Below, one piece after another: positions 43,894-53,057 of a DNA stretch of 64,000 nucleotides. The translations under genes and the position numbers were made by a program. Source of the stretch: Pseudomonas fluorescens (GTDB taxonomy: Bacteria; Pseudomonadota; Gammaproteobacteria; Pseudomonadales; Pseudomonadaceae); NCBI RefSeq assembly GCF_018614655.1, contig NZ_JAGGOG010000011.1, forward strand, positions 248,001 through 312,000, given 5' to 3'. The notes under the pieces are model-generated. The model did not search any database. It saw nothing but the letters and a program-made list of their open reading frames with translations, and was not told the DNA's origin. Each line of letters starts with the position of its first letter. Position 1 is the first letter of the stretch.

Positions 43894-44827
43894 ACGTGTC
43901 GGAAGGCCGCTCGGAAAACTGCTTGCGGTAGTGCTCGGCAAAACGCCCAAGATGCGCAAACCCGTAATCAAGTGCCAACTCGGTGACATTCCGCACATTG
44001 CAGTTGGGGTCGGCCAGGCAGGCGTGTACACGTGACAACTTCTGCTCGCGGATAAACCGCTGTGGCGTGGTGGACATGTGCTTTTCGAACAGGCTGTACA
44101 AGGAGCGCACGCTGAGTTGTGCCTGCTCGGCAAGGCTCTGGACGCTGATATCCTGTTGCAGGTTGCGCATGATGTAATCCACCAGCCGTTCGAAGGTGCT
44201 GTTGGAACACGCCAGGTGTTCACGCCGTACATTGTTGCGCATCAGGGTCAGCATCTTGCTGGCCACGATCTGTGCATAGTGCTCCTGCACCCGGACCAAC
44301 GCCTCCCCGTCTTCGGCTTCGGTGCAGAGGGTGGCGAGCAACGGAACGAATGTTTTCAACTGGTCCAGTGAATAGCGCTGTTGCAGAAAACGTATCCCTT
44401 CGCGTGGGTAGAGCCAGCGCTGCTCCTGGCAGATGGACTCGAGCAACTGCGTCGGCACCTTCAGAATGAATTTCTCGCAATCCTGGGAGTACGTCAGGTC
44501 CACAGGATCATCGGGGTTGATCAACAGCAACTCCCCCGGTACCAGGTGATGGACCCCGGCGGGGCCACGCCACAGGCAGTTGCCGCGTAACAAGACCTGC
44601 AAGTGGAAGATGTCCTCCAGCGCGTGGGAGACCACGCGCACGCTGGTGCCGTAGCTGATACGGCACAGGTCCAGGCTGGCAAATTTTCGGTGACTCAACC
44701 GGGCCTGGGCATCGGCCTTGCGTGGCAACTGAATGCAGTGACTGCCGACATGCTGATTCACATAGCAGGAAACCGCATGCGGGTCGGCGTTCTTGAACAC
44801 CTCGCTACGCTCACTGAGCAGGGGCAT
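43859..44827 (-). CDS. benR: benzoate-responsive AraC/XylS regulator BenR
   Basis: This activator of benABCD has 322 aa and closely follows the XylS/BenR pattern. It has an N-terminal benzoate-binding domain ([35 protein letters not shown]) and two C-terminal HTHs ([57 protein letters not shown]). ATG 44827 is preferred since XylS-like proteins start near ...LSEKSEVF. It lies downstream of benD, and its double target site is found upstream of benA (48724-48759). Confidence 0.93.
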   Translation of the reverse strand: MPLLSERSEVFKNADPHAVSCYVNQHVGSHCIQLPRKADAQARLSHRKFASLDLCRISYGTSVRVVSHALEDIFHLQVLLRGNCLWRGPAGVHHLVPGELLLINPDDPVDLTYSQDCEKFILKVPTQLLESICQEQRWLYPREGIRFLQQRYSLDQLKTFVPLLATLCTEAEDGEALVRVQEHYAQIVASKMLTLMRNNVRREHLACSNSTFERLVDYIMRNLQQDISVQSLAEQAQLSVRSLYSLFEKHMSTTPQRFIREQKLSRVHACLADPNCNVRNVTELALDYGFAHLGRFAEHYRKQFSERPSDTFKHRGPAHCAP

Positions 44828-44980
44828 ATTCACGGCGATCACCCTTCTATTGTTTTTATGAATCAGGCTTGCAACGCGGGAGTACGTCACAGGCAGGTTA
44901 TCGATTCTCGGACACGTTCAGCCTGGGCGCCAATACGGATTGGGTTGAGTACGATACCTCCAGGGTATTCAAATGTTCTG

Positions 44981-45739
44981 TTAACCCAGATCGCCCCCAC
45001 CCACCGGCAGCGTGACGCCGGTGATATAGGACGCCTCGTCGGACGCCAGGAACAGGATGACTCCGACCTGCTCGTCGATCGTCCCGTAGCGCTTCATCAA
45101 GCTGCTGTCCTTCGTCTGCTCGACAATCTGCGCGTACCACTGCTGCTCTTGCTCGGTCGCAACGCTGCTATTACGCGGAATACGCCGCGCAGGCGCCTCG
45201 GTTCCTCCGGGCGCGGTGGCGTTGATACGCACCCCGCGCCCTGCCGTTTCGAAGGCCAGACACGCCGTCAACGCATTCACGCCGCCTTTGGCGGCACCAT
45301 AGGGCACCCGGTTAACCCCGCGCGTGGCAATGGACGAAACGTTGACGATCACCCCGCTCCCTCGTTCCAGCATATGGGGCAGCACGCTGTGGCAACACCA
45401 CAAGGTCGGAAACAGCGAGCGGCGCACCTCAGCCTCGATTTCATCTGGCAAGTAATGCTCGAAAGGTTTGGCCCAAATCGTACCGCCGACGTTGTTGACC
45501 AGGATGTCCAACCGGCCAAAGTGCTGTATCGCCTTGGTCATGACGAGCTGGCAATCTTCATAACGTTCCAGGTCGGCAGTCAGGGCGAGCACCTCGGCCG
45601 GCAGTTCGTGGACCAGCTCGGAACGGTCGACAGCCACCACCTGAGCGCCTTCGAGCAGCAAGCGCTCGACCACACCACGCCCTATACCTTGCGCCGCCCC
45701 GGTGACCAGCGCGACCTTACCGTTGAATCTCATGTTCAT
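44981..45739 (-). CDS. benD: benzoate cis-diol dehydrogenase BenD
   Basis: BenD oxidises and decarboxylates 1,6-dihydroxycyclohexa-2,4-diene-1-carboxylate to catechol. It is 252 aa with the SDR motif TGAAQGIGRGVVE, NNVGGTIW, the catalytic SSIATRGVNRVPYGAAKGG and the C-terminal YITGVTLPVGGGDLG. GAGG lies 7 nt before ATG 45739; a GTG at 45769 that overlaps the benC stop is less likely. It is last of benABCD. Confidence 0.94.
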   Translation of the reverse strand: MNMRFNGKVALVTGAAQGIGRGVVERLLLEGAQVVAVDRSELVHELPAEVLALTADLERYEDCQLVMTKAIQHFGRLDILVNNVGGTIWAKPFEHYLPDEIEAEVRRSLFPTLWCCHSVLPHMLERGSGVIVNVSSIATRGVNRVPYGAAKGGVNALTACLAFETAGRGVRINATAPGGTEAPARRIPRNSSVATEQEQQWYAQIVEQTKDSSLMKRYGTIDEQVGVILFLASDEASYITGVTLPVGGGDLG

Positions 45740-45765
45740 GGCGACCTCAAAAACGCTTGGCTGAC

Positions 45766-46779
45766 TCACGCCGCGCTGGCGGCGAATTTTTCGTAGTAGA
45801 AGTTGGCGGGAGCGATGCCCTGCTCACGCAGGTAATGACTCACGGCTTCCACCATCGGTGGCGGCCCGCACAGGTAGATGTCCACGTCACCGTCGTTCAG
45901 ATGCTCGGCACCGATATGCTGGGTGACATAGCCTTTTTGCGGCCATTGACTGTCCGGGTTCGCCACACAGGCGCTGAAGGTAAAGTTGGGAATACGCTCG
46001 GCCAATGCCTTCAGGCGATCCATTTCCACCAGGTCCCCATCGTGGGTCACGCCGTAGATCAGGTGCAGTGGATGATCACTGCCCAGCTCGGCGATGGTGT
46101 CGAGCATGGCCGTGAACGGCGCCAGACCAGTGCCCCCAGCCAGCAATAACAGAGGGCGTTTGATCGGTCGCAGATAGAAGTTGCCCAACGGTCCGGCCAG
46201 GCTCATGGGATCGCCCACCTTGGCCAGCTCGGTGAGAAAGCGGCTCATCAGGCCGCCGGACACATTGCGGATCAGAAAGCTGACCCGGCCGTCTCTCTGA
46301 ACTGAACTGAACGAGTACGCACGACTTTGATCGCTGCCCGGCACCTGAAGGTTCACGTACTGGCCCGGCAGAAATGTCAGACCCGCCAGCGTCTCGCCCT
46401 GGAGCAGCAATGACAGTGTGCTGTCAGACAAACGCCGCACCTCTTGTATCGCGCCCTGATAGGTGGATTGCCCAGTCTTGCAGACCTGCGAAGAGGCCGG
46501 GACTCGCACCACACAATCGCCCTTGGCGCGCATCTGACAGGTCAATACATAGCCTTCCACAGCCTCCTCGGCGGTCAAGGCGTCGTCGATGTATTCCTCA
46601 CCCAAGTCATATTCACCGGATTCGGCAAAGCACTTGCAGGTCCCACAAGCGCCATCGCGGCAATCCAGTGGAATATTGATGCCTTGACGATAGGCCGCGT
46701 CGGCCACGGTTTCGCTCGGGGTGACGTCGATAAAACGGGTCACGCCGTCTTCAAAGTTCAGTGCAATCTTGTGGCTCAT
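45766..46779 (-). CDS. benC: benzoate 1,2-dioxygenase electron-transfer component BenC
   Basis: BenC moves electrons from NADH to the BenAB oxygenase. It is 337 aa with an N-terminal plant-type [2Fe-2S] ferredoxin domain (CRDGACGTCKCFAESG ... LTCQ), an FAD domain (RAYSFSS) and an NAD domain (LLLLAGGTGLAPFTAML; CGPPPMVEAV). GAGG lies 8 nt before ATG 46779. It follows benB by 32 bp. Confidence 0.95.
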   Translation of the reverse strand: MSHKIALNFEDGVTRFIDVTPSETVADAAYRQGINIPLDCRDGACGTCKCFAESGEYDLGEEYIDDALTAEEAVEGYVLTCQMRAKGDCVVRVPASSQVCKTGQSTYQGAIQEVRRLSDSTLSLLLQGETLAGLTFLPGQYVNLQVPGSDQSRAYSFSSVQRDGRVSFLIRNVSGGLMSRFLTELAKVGDPMSLAGPLGNFYLRPIKRPLLLLAGGTGLAPFTAMLDTIAELGSDHPLHLIYGVTHDGDLVEMDRLKALAERIPNFTFSACVANPDSQWPQKGYVTQHIGAEHLNDGDVDIYLCGPPPMVEAVSHYLREQGIAPANFYYEKFAASAA

Positions 46780-46811
46780 GGCATACCTCGCATGACCGTA
46801 TTCAACCCGGT

Positions 46812-47300
46812 TCACAAGTGATAGATATCGATGACCTGACGGACATAATCGTTTTTCAGCACGACTTTCTTGGCCTTGATCAGCGGCTGCTCCCCGCGTG
46901 TATCCAGGGTGTAGAAGCTGGTGCCGAAATAGCTGTCGACGGTCTTGTAGCGAAAGCTCAGGGTGTGCCAGTTAAACCGTACCAGGCACTGGTCTGCGCG
47001 CTGCTCGATGATCTCGATATTGCTCAGGTTATGAGAGGTGCGGGTGTCCGGAATACTCGCACTGGAGCGCTCGGTCTTGATCCGGAAAACACGGTCTTCC
47101 AGCCCTTCGCGACTGCCGTACCAGATCAGCGAAATCTCGCTTTGCGGGTTCTCGGTCAGCTCGTCATCGTCATCCCAGGCCGGCATCCAGAACGTGGCAT
47201 CGGCGGCGTATAGCTCAAGCCATGGGTCCCATTGCTTGTCGTCGAGGTAACGGGCTTCGCGAAACAGGAAGTCGCGAACGCTGTCGTAAGCGATGCTCAT
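46812..47300 (-). CDS. benB: benzoate 1,2-dioxygenase small subunit BenB
   Basis: This is the beta subunit of the ring-hydroxylating oxygenase, 162 aa with the SnoaL-like fold of the family ([58 protein letters not shown]). It overlaps benA by ATGA, so the subunits are made in equal amounts. Confidence 0.95.
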   Translation of the reverse strand: MSIAYDSVRDFLFREARYLDDKQWDPWLELYAADATFWMPAWDDDDELTENPQSEISLIWYGSREGLEDRVFRIKTERSSASIPDTRTSHNLSNIEIIEQRADQCLVRFNWHTLSFRYKTVDSYFGTSFYTLDTRGEQPLIKAKKVVLKNDYVRQVIDIYHL

Positions 47301-48661
47301 GGGAACTCCCGCACGGGAATCTTGCCCGCCTGCTCGGTGGCCACGGCTTGCAGCAGGGTGTCCTGCCAGTACTTATGCTGCTGGACGAACAGGCCTTCGT
47401 CCTCGGTACGAACACCGCTAAGCAACGGGTGCAGGTCAATCTCCAGGGCGGCGTCATCGGGGCCTTCGACCCAGTGCTCGGCGCCCCGTGACATATCGTT
47501 CCACGCCGTGGCGTTGCCTTGATAGCCAACCTGGCAAGAGCGGAACTCCTCCAGATCATCAGGTGTTGCCATGCCACTGACGTTGAAAAAATCCTCGTAC
47601 TGACGAATGCGCCGGGCCCGGGCTTCTGCGCTTTCGCCTACCGGTGCGATGCAGTAGATGGTGATCTCGGTCTGGTTGACCGAAATGGGCCTGGCAATAC
47701 GAATCTGCGAACTGAACTGGTCCATCAGGTAGACGTTGGGGTACAGGCACAGATTGCGTGAGTGACCGATCATCCAGTCAGCACGCGCCTGGCCAAAATC
47801 ACTGACCAACTGGTCGCGGCGTTCATACAGAGGACGATCCTCAGGGTTGGCCCAGCGCGTCCACAGCAACATGTGCCCTTTGTCGAACGAGTAGAACCCT
47901 CCTCCGCTTTTAGCCCAGCCCCCGGCACTCATGGTCGGGTTGCTGTCGCCGCACTGGCGTTCCTTGCGCTGGTTCTGCGTCGCGGCATAGTTCCAATGCA
48001 CGGAACTGACGTGATAACCGTCGGCACCGTTTTCGGCGGTCAATTTCCAATTGCCTTCGTAGATGTAGCTGGACGAGCCGCGCAGCACTTCCAGGCCATC
48101 GGGGGATTGATCAACGATCATGTCGATGATCTTCGCCGACTCGCCGAGGTGCTCGACCAACGGCACCACCTCCGGGTTCAGGCTGCCAAACAGGAACCCA
48201 CGGTAGGATTCGAACCGGGCCACCCGGGTCAGATCATGGGAGCCCTCGCAGTTGAAGCTTTCGGGGTAGCCGGCATTGCTCGGGTCCTTGACCTTGAGCA
48301 ACTTGCCGGAATTATTGAAGGTCCAGCCGTGGAAGGGGCATGTATAGGACGCCTTGTTGCCGCGCTTGTGCCGGCACAGCATCGCACCACGGTGACTGCA
48401 GGCATTGAGAAAGGCGTTGAGCACGCCTTCCTTGTTGCGCGCGATGAAGATCGGCTGGCGTCCCATCTGCAGGGTGATGTAATCGTTGTTTTGCGGGATC
48501 TGGCTTTCGTGGGCCAGGTAGAGCCAGTTGCCTTCGAAGATGTGTTTCATCTCGAGGTCGAACAGGCGGGGGTCGGTAAACATCTCGCGCTTGCAGCGAT
48601 AGATGCCTGCTTCACGGTTTTCTTCGAGCAAGGAATTGAGATACTCGACGCCGATCGACAT
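47297..48661 (-). CDS. benA: benzoate 1,2-dioxygenase large subunit BenA
   Basis: This is the catalytic alpha subunit, 454 aa. The Rieske motif CSHRGAMLC ... CPFHGWTF (Cys-X-His, Cys-X2-His) and the mononuclear iron motif [15 protein letters not shown] are present. The start is taken as ATG 48661 because GGAGG lies 9 nt upstream; ATG 48676 is also in frame but lacks one. It is the first gene of benABCD and about 60 bp downstream of the BenR double box. Confidence 0.95.
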   Translation of the reverse strand: MSIGVEYLNSLLEENREAGIYRCKREMFTDPRLFDLEMKHIFEGNWLYLAHESQIPQNNDYITLQMGRQPIFIARNKEGVLNAFLNACSHRGAMLCRHKRGNKASYTCPFHGWTFNNSGKLLKVKDPSNAGYPESFNCEGSHDLTRVARFESYRGFLFGSLNPEVVPLVEHLGESAKIIDMIVDQSPDGLEVLRGSSSYIYEGNWKLTAENGADGYHVSSVHWNYAATQNQRKERQCGDSNPTMSAGGWAKSGGGFYSFDKGHMLLWTRWANPEDRPLYERRDQLVSDFGQARADWMIGHSRNLCLYPNVYLMDQFSSQIRIARPISVNQTEITIYCIAPVGESAEARARRIRQYEDFFNVSGMATPDDLEEFRSCQVGYQGNATAWNDMSRGAEHWVEGPDDAALEIDLHPLLSGVRTEDEGLFVQQHKYWQDTLLQAVATEQAGKIPVREFP

Positions 48662-48723
48662 GGTCTGAGCCTCCATTGTTTTTATTGGGCAGCTCCAGTT
48701 TCATCGGTTGGCGGGGTCTTCAA

Positions 48724-48759
48724 TATCCGTTGTGTGCAGACTGATATCCGGTTTTTGCA
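48724..48759 (-). promoter_or_regulatory. BenR/XylS double binding site upstream of benA
   Basis: On the minus strand two direct repeats fit TGCA-N6-GGNTA: TGCAAAAACCGGATA (48745-48759) and TGCACACAACGGATA (48724-48738), starting 21 bp apart. This is the same spacing as in the TOL plasmid Pm promoter bound by XylS. Both match the consensus fully. Confidence 0.88.
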
Positions 48760-48836
48760 GATCGCAACGGCTTGACGCTGTGGGGTGTTCTTATGGCGGA
48801 AAAAAACGCCACAGGACCTCCGGTTTTTCAAAATCC

Positions 48837-49769
48837 TTAAAAGTGATAGATCGCGGCAGCATTAAGATCAGCAGCCTGAAGTAAAGTGTCGGCTGTCTTC
48901 TGGATATCCTCACGCATCCACAATATTTTCAACCAGTCGACCGGGATGCCCTGAACACCGTAATAGGCACCAGCCAACTGGCCGACAATGGCGGCAGTCG
49001 TGTCCGCGTCATCGCCCAGATTTGTCGCGACCAGCACCGCCTCAGCAAAACTGTCAGTGTGGTGAAAACACCAAAGCGCTGCTTCCAGCGATGCCACCGA
49101 GTAACCAGAACCCATGATTTCGTCGCGGGTTTTCCCCAGATAACTCCCGCAGGCAATCGCCATTACCTTAGGCTCTCTCAAACTCAGATAGGCTACCCGA
49201 GAAACCTGCTCTTTCGGCACTCCGAGCAGCGAATTTGCGATGCATTCCGCCAAGACCAAGCAACACTCAATCGCCTCCATTGCCCCGTGAGTAGTGCGAG
49301 AGCAGTCGATGGTGCGTTCGCGAATACGATCGATATGAGGAAAGTAAAACAGCACCACGGGGGCCAGGCGCATCATCGAACCATTGCCTGCCGAGTATGG
49401 GTCTGTTGAGCCCGCGTACGGGTTGGCACTTTTCTGGAATGCTGCCACTGCCTCTCGAACGGTCATCCCAATGTCGAAGCACTCTCCGGTTGAACTCAGG
49501 TAGCCCCTTTTCCACCAGTTTAGATAACGCCCCATTTGATCGGCGGCGTCAAAACCATTCTTGCGCAACAAGCTTTCGGCCAGACAAAGCGCCATCGACG
49601 TGTCATCCGTCCATTGGCCTGGCCTCAGCTGGAACGGCCCACCCCCAACCATATCTGTGACTGTAGCAAAAGAGCCACGAGGCTTGAATTCAACCGTAGT
49701 CCCTACTGCATCACCGCAGGCCAGGCCCAGGAGGCTGCCGCGGTAACGATCTAAAAGCGTAATAGCCAT
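48837..49769 (-). CDS. ADP-ribosylglycohydrolase family protein
   Basis: This is a predicted ADP-ribosyl hydrolase (DraG/ARH type), 310 aa. Metal-site motifs are visible: GSLLGLACGDAVG, WTDDTSMAL, GNGSMMRLAPV and the C-terminal LGDDADTTAAIVGQLAGAYYG. ATG 49769 follows GAGGGG. It is alone between the ben promoter and a repeat element and has no obvious partner ADP-ribosyltransferase gene nearby, so it may be accessory cargo or a housekeeping-type hydrolase. Confidence 0.92.
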   Translation of the reverse strand: MAITLLDRYRGSLLGLACGDAVGTTVEFKPRGSFATVTDMVGGGPFQLRPGQWTDDTSMALCLAESLLRKNGFDAADQMGRYLNWWKRGYLSSTGECFDIGMTVREAVAAFQKSANPYAGSTDPYSAGNGSMMRLAPVVLFYFPHIDRIRERTIDCSRTTHGAMEAIECCLVLAECIANSLLGVPKEQVSRVAYLSLREPKVMAIACGSYLGKTRDEIMGSGYSVASLEAALWCFHHTDSFAEAVLVATNLGDDADTTAAIVGQLAGAYYGVQGIPVDWLKILWMREDIQKTADTLLQAADLNAAAIYHF

Positions 49770-49831
49770 CAATGCCCCTCACGATGAGCCTTTTCAGGGC
49801 CTATGAGCAAACAGCTGCTACCTGGTTCCAT

Positions 49832-49909
49832 TCAATTAAAAGCGAACACTGACCTTGTGGCGAGGGGGCTTGCCGGATCGCCACAGGTTTAGTGTTCACT
49901 TTTAATTGA
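49832..49909. repeat. REP fragment enclosed by 19-bp terminal inverted repeats (MITE-like)
   Basis: The outer arms 49832-49850 and 49891-49909 are inverted with one mismatch (TCAATTAAAAGCGAACACT and its complement). Inside lie TGTGGCGAG (49856-49864) and CGCCACA (49879-49885) with a GGGGGCTTGCCGG core that resembles Pseudomonas REPs. The whole can fold as one long hairpin. It sits in the 264-bp gap between the ADP-ribosylglycohydrolase and AraC genes. Confidence 0.7.
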
Positions 49910-50033
49910 CCGGTATTAGCCGAAAAACTGTTTTTTCAAAGACCTTGAAAGAGCTGGTCCTTACGATGCGAACTTGAACACAACGCCTGATGTTCCATGC
50001 GCAACAGTAGACGAGAACCCCCTCGGATTTTTC

Positions 50034-51005
50034 TTAATCACCCAACGCCAACGCGCGCACTTCGCTGGGTGTCTGCCCATAACGCGCCTTGAACGCCCGG
50101 GAGAAGTGCGCCTGGCTGGTAAAACCGTGGCGGTAGGCAACCTCCCCCACGTCCAGGCCCCTGACCTGTTGACTGCTTAACAGGCCATACGCTTGTTGTA
50201 GGCGTTTCTCTAGAATGAAACGCCGTGGCTGGGTGTCTTCCAGGGCAAACAACCGCGCCAGGTGCCGGGTAGAGATCCCGGTCTGGATCGCCACCCGCTC
50301 ACAACTCAAAGTCGGGTCGGCCAGTTGGTCGCGGATGCATTGCTTGGCCGCCAACAGGTAAGAGGCGCTCAAGGCGTTGATCCGGCGATGACCGACTTGG
50401 CCAGCAATGATATTGCCCAGTAACTCGAACGCATCGTCCTGATAGCTCCCCGCTTCCTGACTCAACGGCTGCTGGAAAAAGTCTCGGGTGCGCTCGCCGA
50501 GTGTGCGTAACAGCAAGCGCTGCACGCCGGTGTGGGCGCTGATTTTCAGTGCATTGTCGAAGCGGCTCAAACAGCGGCTGGCAAAGATTTCCTGGGGCAC
50601 ATCGAAGATGAATTGGCGCATGGGCCCGGAAAACCCGAACAGGTAGGGTTTGTCAGTGCGATAGACCATCAACTCGCCGGGTTCCAGCAGCTGGCAGTGC
50701 CCGTTCTGAAAGAAAAACGAACCACTGCCCGTCACAAACGACACGAAAATCGAGGCCTTGGGCACCGCTCGAATCATCGAACCGTCGCGCTCCACCACGT
50801 GTTCGTTACCGACGATATGCGCCAGGTGCATGCTTTCCAGGCTCAGGTTGTCCTGGGTCGCGGTAAACCCGCCCTCACTGTAGGACGAGCATTTGAGGCC
50901 CACCAGGGTGGACGCGTTGTACTGCTCCCAAAAGGCCAGGCGCTGGTCCAGGGGAATGTTGTCGGTACTGGCTCGCCGAGTGTCGAGCATGGCGCATGGA
51001 GTCAT
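50034..51005 (-). CDS. AraC-family transcriptional regulator
   Basis: This 323-aa regulator has an AraC-binding-like N-terminal half (MLDTRRASTDNIPLDQRLAFWEQYN, LLEPGELMVYRTDKPYLFGF) and C-terminal HTHs (LSCERVAIQTGISTRHLARLFAL; LDVGEVAYRHGFTSQAHFSRAFKARYG). ATG 51005 follows GAGAAG at 7 nt. It is divergent from the cupin-MFS-dehydrogenase cluster, which it most likely controls. The inducer may be an aromatic or hydroxylated ketone. Confidence 0.92.
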   Translation of the reverse strand: MTPCAMLDTRRASTDNIPLDQRLAFWEQYNASTLVGLKCSSYSEGGFTATQDNLSLESMHLAHIVGNEHVVERDGSMIRAVPKASIFVSFVTGSGSFFFQNGHCQLLEPGELMVYRTDKPYLFGFSGPMRQFIFDVPQEIFASRCLSRFDNALKISAHTGVQRLLLRTLGERTRDFFQQPLSQEAGSYQDDAFELLGNIIAGQVGHRRINALSASYLLAAKQCIRDQLADPTLSCERVAIQTGISTRHLARLFALEDTQPRRFILEKRLQQAYGLLSSQQVRGLDVGEVAYRHGFTSQAHFSRAFKARYGQTPSEVRALALGD

Positions 51006-51250
51006 TTTTATTCTTCTCATGGCAGCGGGAGGTTGCCCTGGCCCGGGCGAGGCCAATTCCGGGGTTTCCAGAGAACTCATTAATATCTGAACAATTGCCG
51101 ATGTCAACTCATTGCCCAGGCGTAATCGACCACCGGGCAACCGGTAAAAGCGGCGTCCGATACAGGCAATCATCACGTCGGTTGCGATCAAACCGCCCAC
51201 GCGTTCAAGACCTAGAGTGGCCGTGTATCCCCCACAAGCAGAGGCCGAAC

Positions 51251-51784
51251 ATGCCCGAATTAGCCAGCACCGAATTTTGGAAAGACTTGCAGCCGATCGC
51301 CAACTGCTTCAAGCCCGACGCCAAGCCCGAGGTTTACCTGCCCAACGCCGCCAGTGACGACCTGCGGCTCTATGTGCCGTTCACCGAAACCGTGTCTTCA
51401 CGCCCACTGTGGATTTCCCCGAGTGAAAACCGCTGGTGCGACATCCTGATGTCCAGCCGCGCGGGCCTGGTCAATCGGCATTACCACCCCCACGAAGTAT
51501 TCGCCTACACCCTCTCCGGAAAATGGGGCTACCTGGAACACGACTGGACCGCCACCGCCGGCGATTTTGTCTACGAGACTCCGGGCGAAGGCCACACGCT
51601 GGTGGCCTATGACCACCCGGAGCCGATGCGCGTGTTTTTCATCGTCAAGGGGCCGCTGATCTGGCTCGACGAACAGGGTGAACCCAACGGTTATTTCGAC
51701 GTGCACTCCTACATCGACCTATGCCGCAAGCACTACGACAAGGTCGGCCTGGGAGCCGACGCTGTGGATCGGCTGTTTCGCTAA
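51251..51784 (+). CDS. cupin, 2,4'-dihydroxyacetophenone dioxygenase family
   Basis: This single-domain cupin, 177 aa, would bind iron and may cleave or oxidise an aromatic ketone. Metal-site features include NRHYHPHEVFAYTLSGKWGYLE and TPGEGHTLVAYDHPEPM. The family name refers to dihydroxyacetophenone dioxygenase, but the substrate is not certain. GAGG lies before ATG 51251. It is first in a probable operon with a transporter, a zinc dehydrogenase, a porin and a GMC oxidoreductase. Confidence 0.85.
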   Translation: MPELASTEFWKDLQPIANCFKPDAKPEVYLPNAASDDLRLYVPFTETVSSRPLWISPSENRWCDILMSSRAGLVNRHYHPHEVFAYTLSGKWGYLEHDWTATAGDFVYETPGEGHTLVAYDHPEPMRVFFIVKGPLIWLDEQGEPNGYFDVHSYIDLCRKHYDKVGLGADAVDRLFR

Positions 51785-51806
51785 ATGCGTTTTTCGGAGT
51801 ACCACC

Positions 51807-53057
51807 ATGGCTGACAACAATAATAAAGCCGGTTACGAAAACACCTTGCTGTGCGTGCTGTTCCTGACCTTTGGCTTCGTGTTTTTCGATCGTTTGGCCC
51901 TCGCGTTTCTGTTTCCGTTCATGGCCACGGAACTGCAACTGAGCAATAGCCACCTGGGCATGCTGTCCTCGGTGCTGGCCCTGGCCTGGGCGCTGTCCGG
52001 TGCGCTGGTGGGGGCTTGGTCAGACCGTCGAGGCGTGCGCAAACCGCTGCTGATCATCGCGGTGATTCTGTTTTCCCTGTGTTCGGCGCTGTCGGGGCTG
52101 GTCACCGGGTTTCTCAGCCTGCTGCTGTTTCGCGGGATCATGGGCCTGGCCGAAGGCCCGATTCTGCCGCTGTCCCAGTCGCTGATGGTAGAAGCCTCCT
52201 CGTCCCATCGACGGGGCCTGAACATGGGCTTACTGCAGGGTTCGGCAGCAGGCCTGCTGGGCGCGGTCATTGGCCCACCGGTGTTGATTGCCCTGGCTGA
52301 AGCCTATGGCTGGCGGCATGCGTTCATTGTGTCGCTGGTGCCCGGCCTGCTGATTGCCTGGTTAATCTGGCGCTATGTGCGCAACGACGAACCGCGCCTG
52401 GCGTCGAAGATCAGCAACCCTCAACCCGGCCATCGCCTGGCCTTGCTGAAAAGCCGCAACATCGTGCTCTGCACCCTGATCAGCTGTGTGTTCCTGACCT
52501 GGTTCATCATCCTGATCTCCTTCACCCCCACCTTCCTTGTCAGCGTTCGCGGCTATAGCCCACCGAGCATGGGCGCGATCATGAGTTGCCTGGGCGCCGC
52601 CTGGGTGCTCTGGGGTTTTGCCGTACCGGCGATTTCCGACCGCATCGGCCGCCGCCCAACACTGGTACTGTTTTCGCTGGTGGCCGCCTGCTGCCCGATG
52701 GCCCTGTTGTTTGCGCCCTCACCACTGATCCTTGGCGTGCTGATGGTGCTGACCTACACCGGGTTGGGCTGCTTCACGCTGTTTATGGCGACTATTCCAG
52801 CGGAGACCGTTCCCCGTGAAGTGATGGCCACGGCCCTGGGCATGATCATGGGCATTGGTGAGCTGGTCGGTGGTTTTGTCGCGCCCACCGTGGCCGGTTT
52901 TGCCGCCGATCGTTTTGGCCTGTCCATCGTGATGTGGATGTCGTGTGCCGGCGCGCTGCTGGCCGCTGTTCTGTCCTTGTTCCTCAAGGAAACTGCCCCC
53001 GCTGTGCTGCGCCGTCAGGTGGCAGCCACGCCCCTCCTGCAAGGAAACCAGCCATGA
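51807..53057 (+). CDS. major facilitator superfamily transporter
   Basis: This 12-helix MFS permease, 416 aa, resembles anion:cation or aromatic-acid symporters of catabolic operons. Typical loops are visible: GAWSDRRGVRKPLL (MFS motif A) and its second copy SDRIGRRPTLVLF, with RGIMGLAEGPILPLSQSLMVE in between. A CGGAG ribosome site precedes ATG 51807. Its stop overlaps the dehydrogenase start (ATGA). It presumably imports the compound degraded by the operon. Confidence 0.9.
   Translation: MADNNNKAGYENTLLCVLFLTFGFVFFDRLALAFLFPFMATELQLSNSHLGMLSSVLALAWALSGALVGAWSDRRGVRKPLLIIAVILFSLCSALSGLVTGFLSLLLFRGIMGLAEGPILPLSQSLMVEASSSHRRGLNMGLLQGSAAGLLGAVIGPPVLIALAEAYGWRHAFIVSLVPGLLIAWLIWRYVRNDEPRLASKISNPQPGHRLALLKSRNIVLCTLISCVFLTWFIILISFTPTFLVSVRGYSPPSMGAIMSCLGAAWVLWGFAVPAISDRIGRRPTLVLFSLVAACCPMALLFAPSPLILGVLMVLTYTGLGCFTLFMATIPAETVPREVMATALGMIMGIGELVGGFVAPTVAGFAADRFGLSIVMWMSCAGALLAAVLSLFLKETAPAVLRRQVAATPLLQGNQP

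Noticed and set aside
48794..48811. Terminator after the ADP-ribosylglycohydrolase gene
   Set aside because: TGGCG and CGCCA flank a homopolymer loop, but the stem is only 5 bp and the T-run is in the loop rather than after it.
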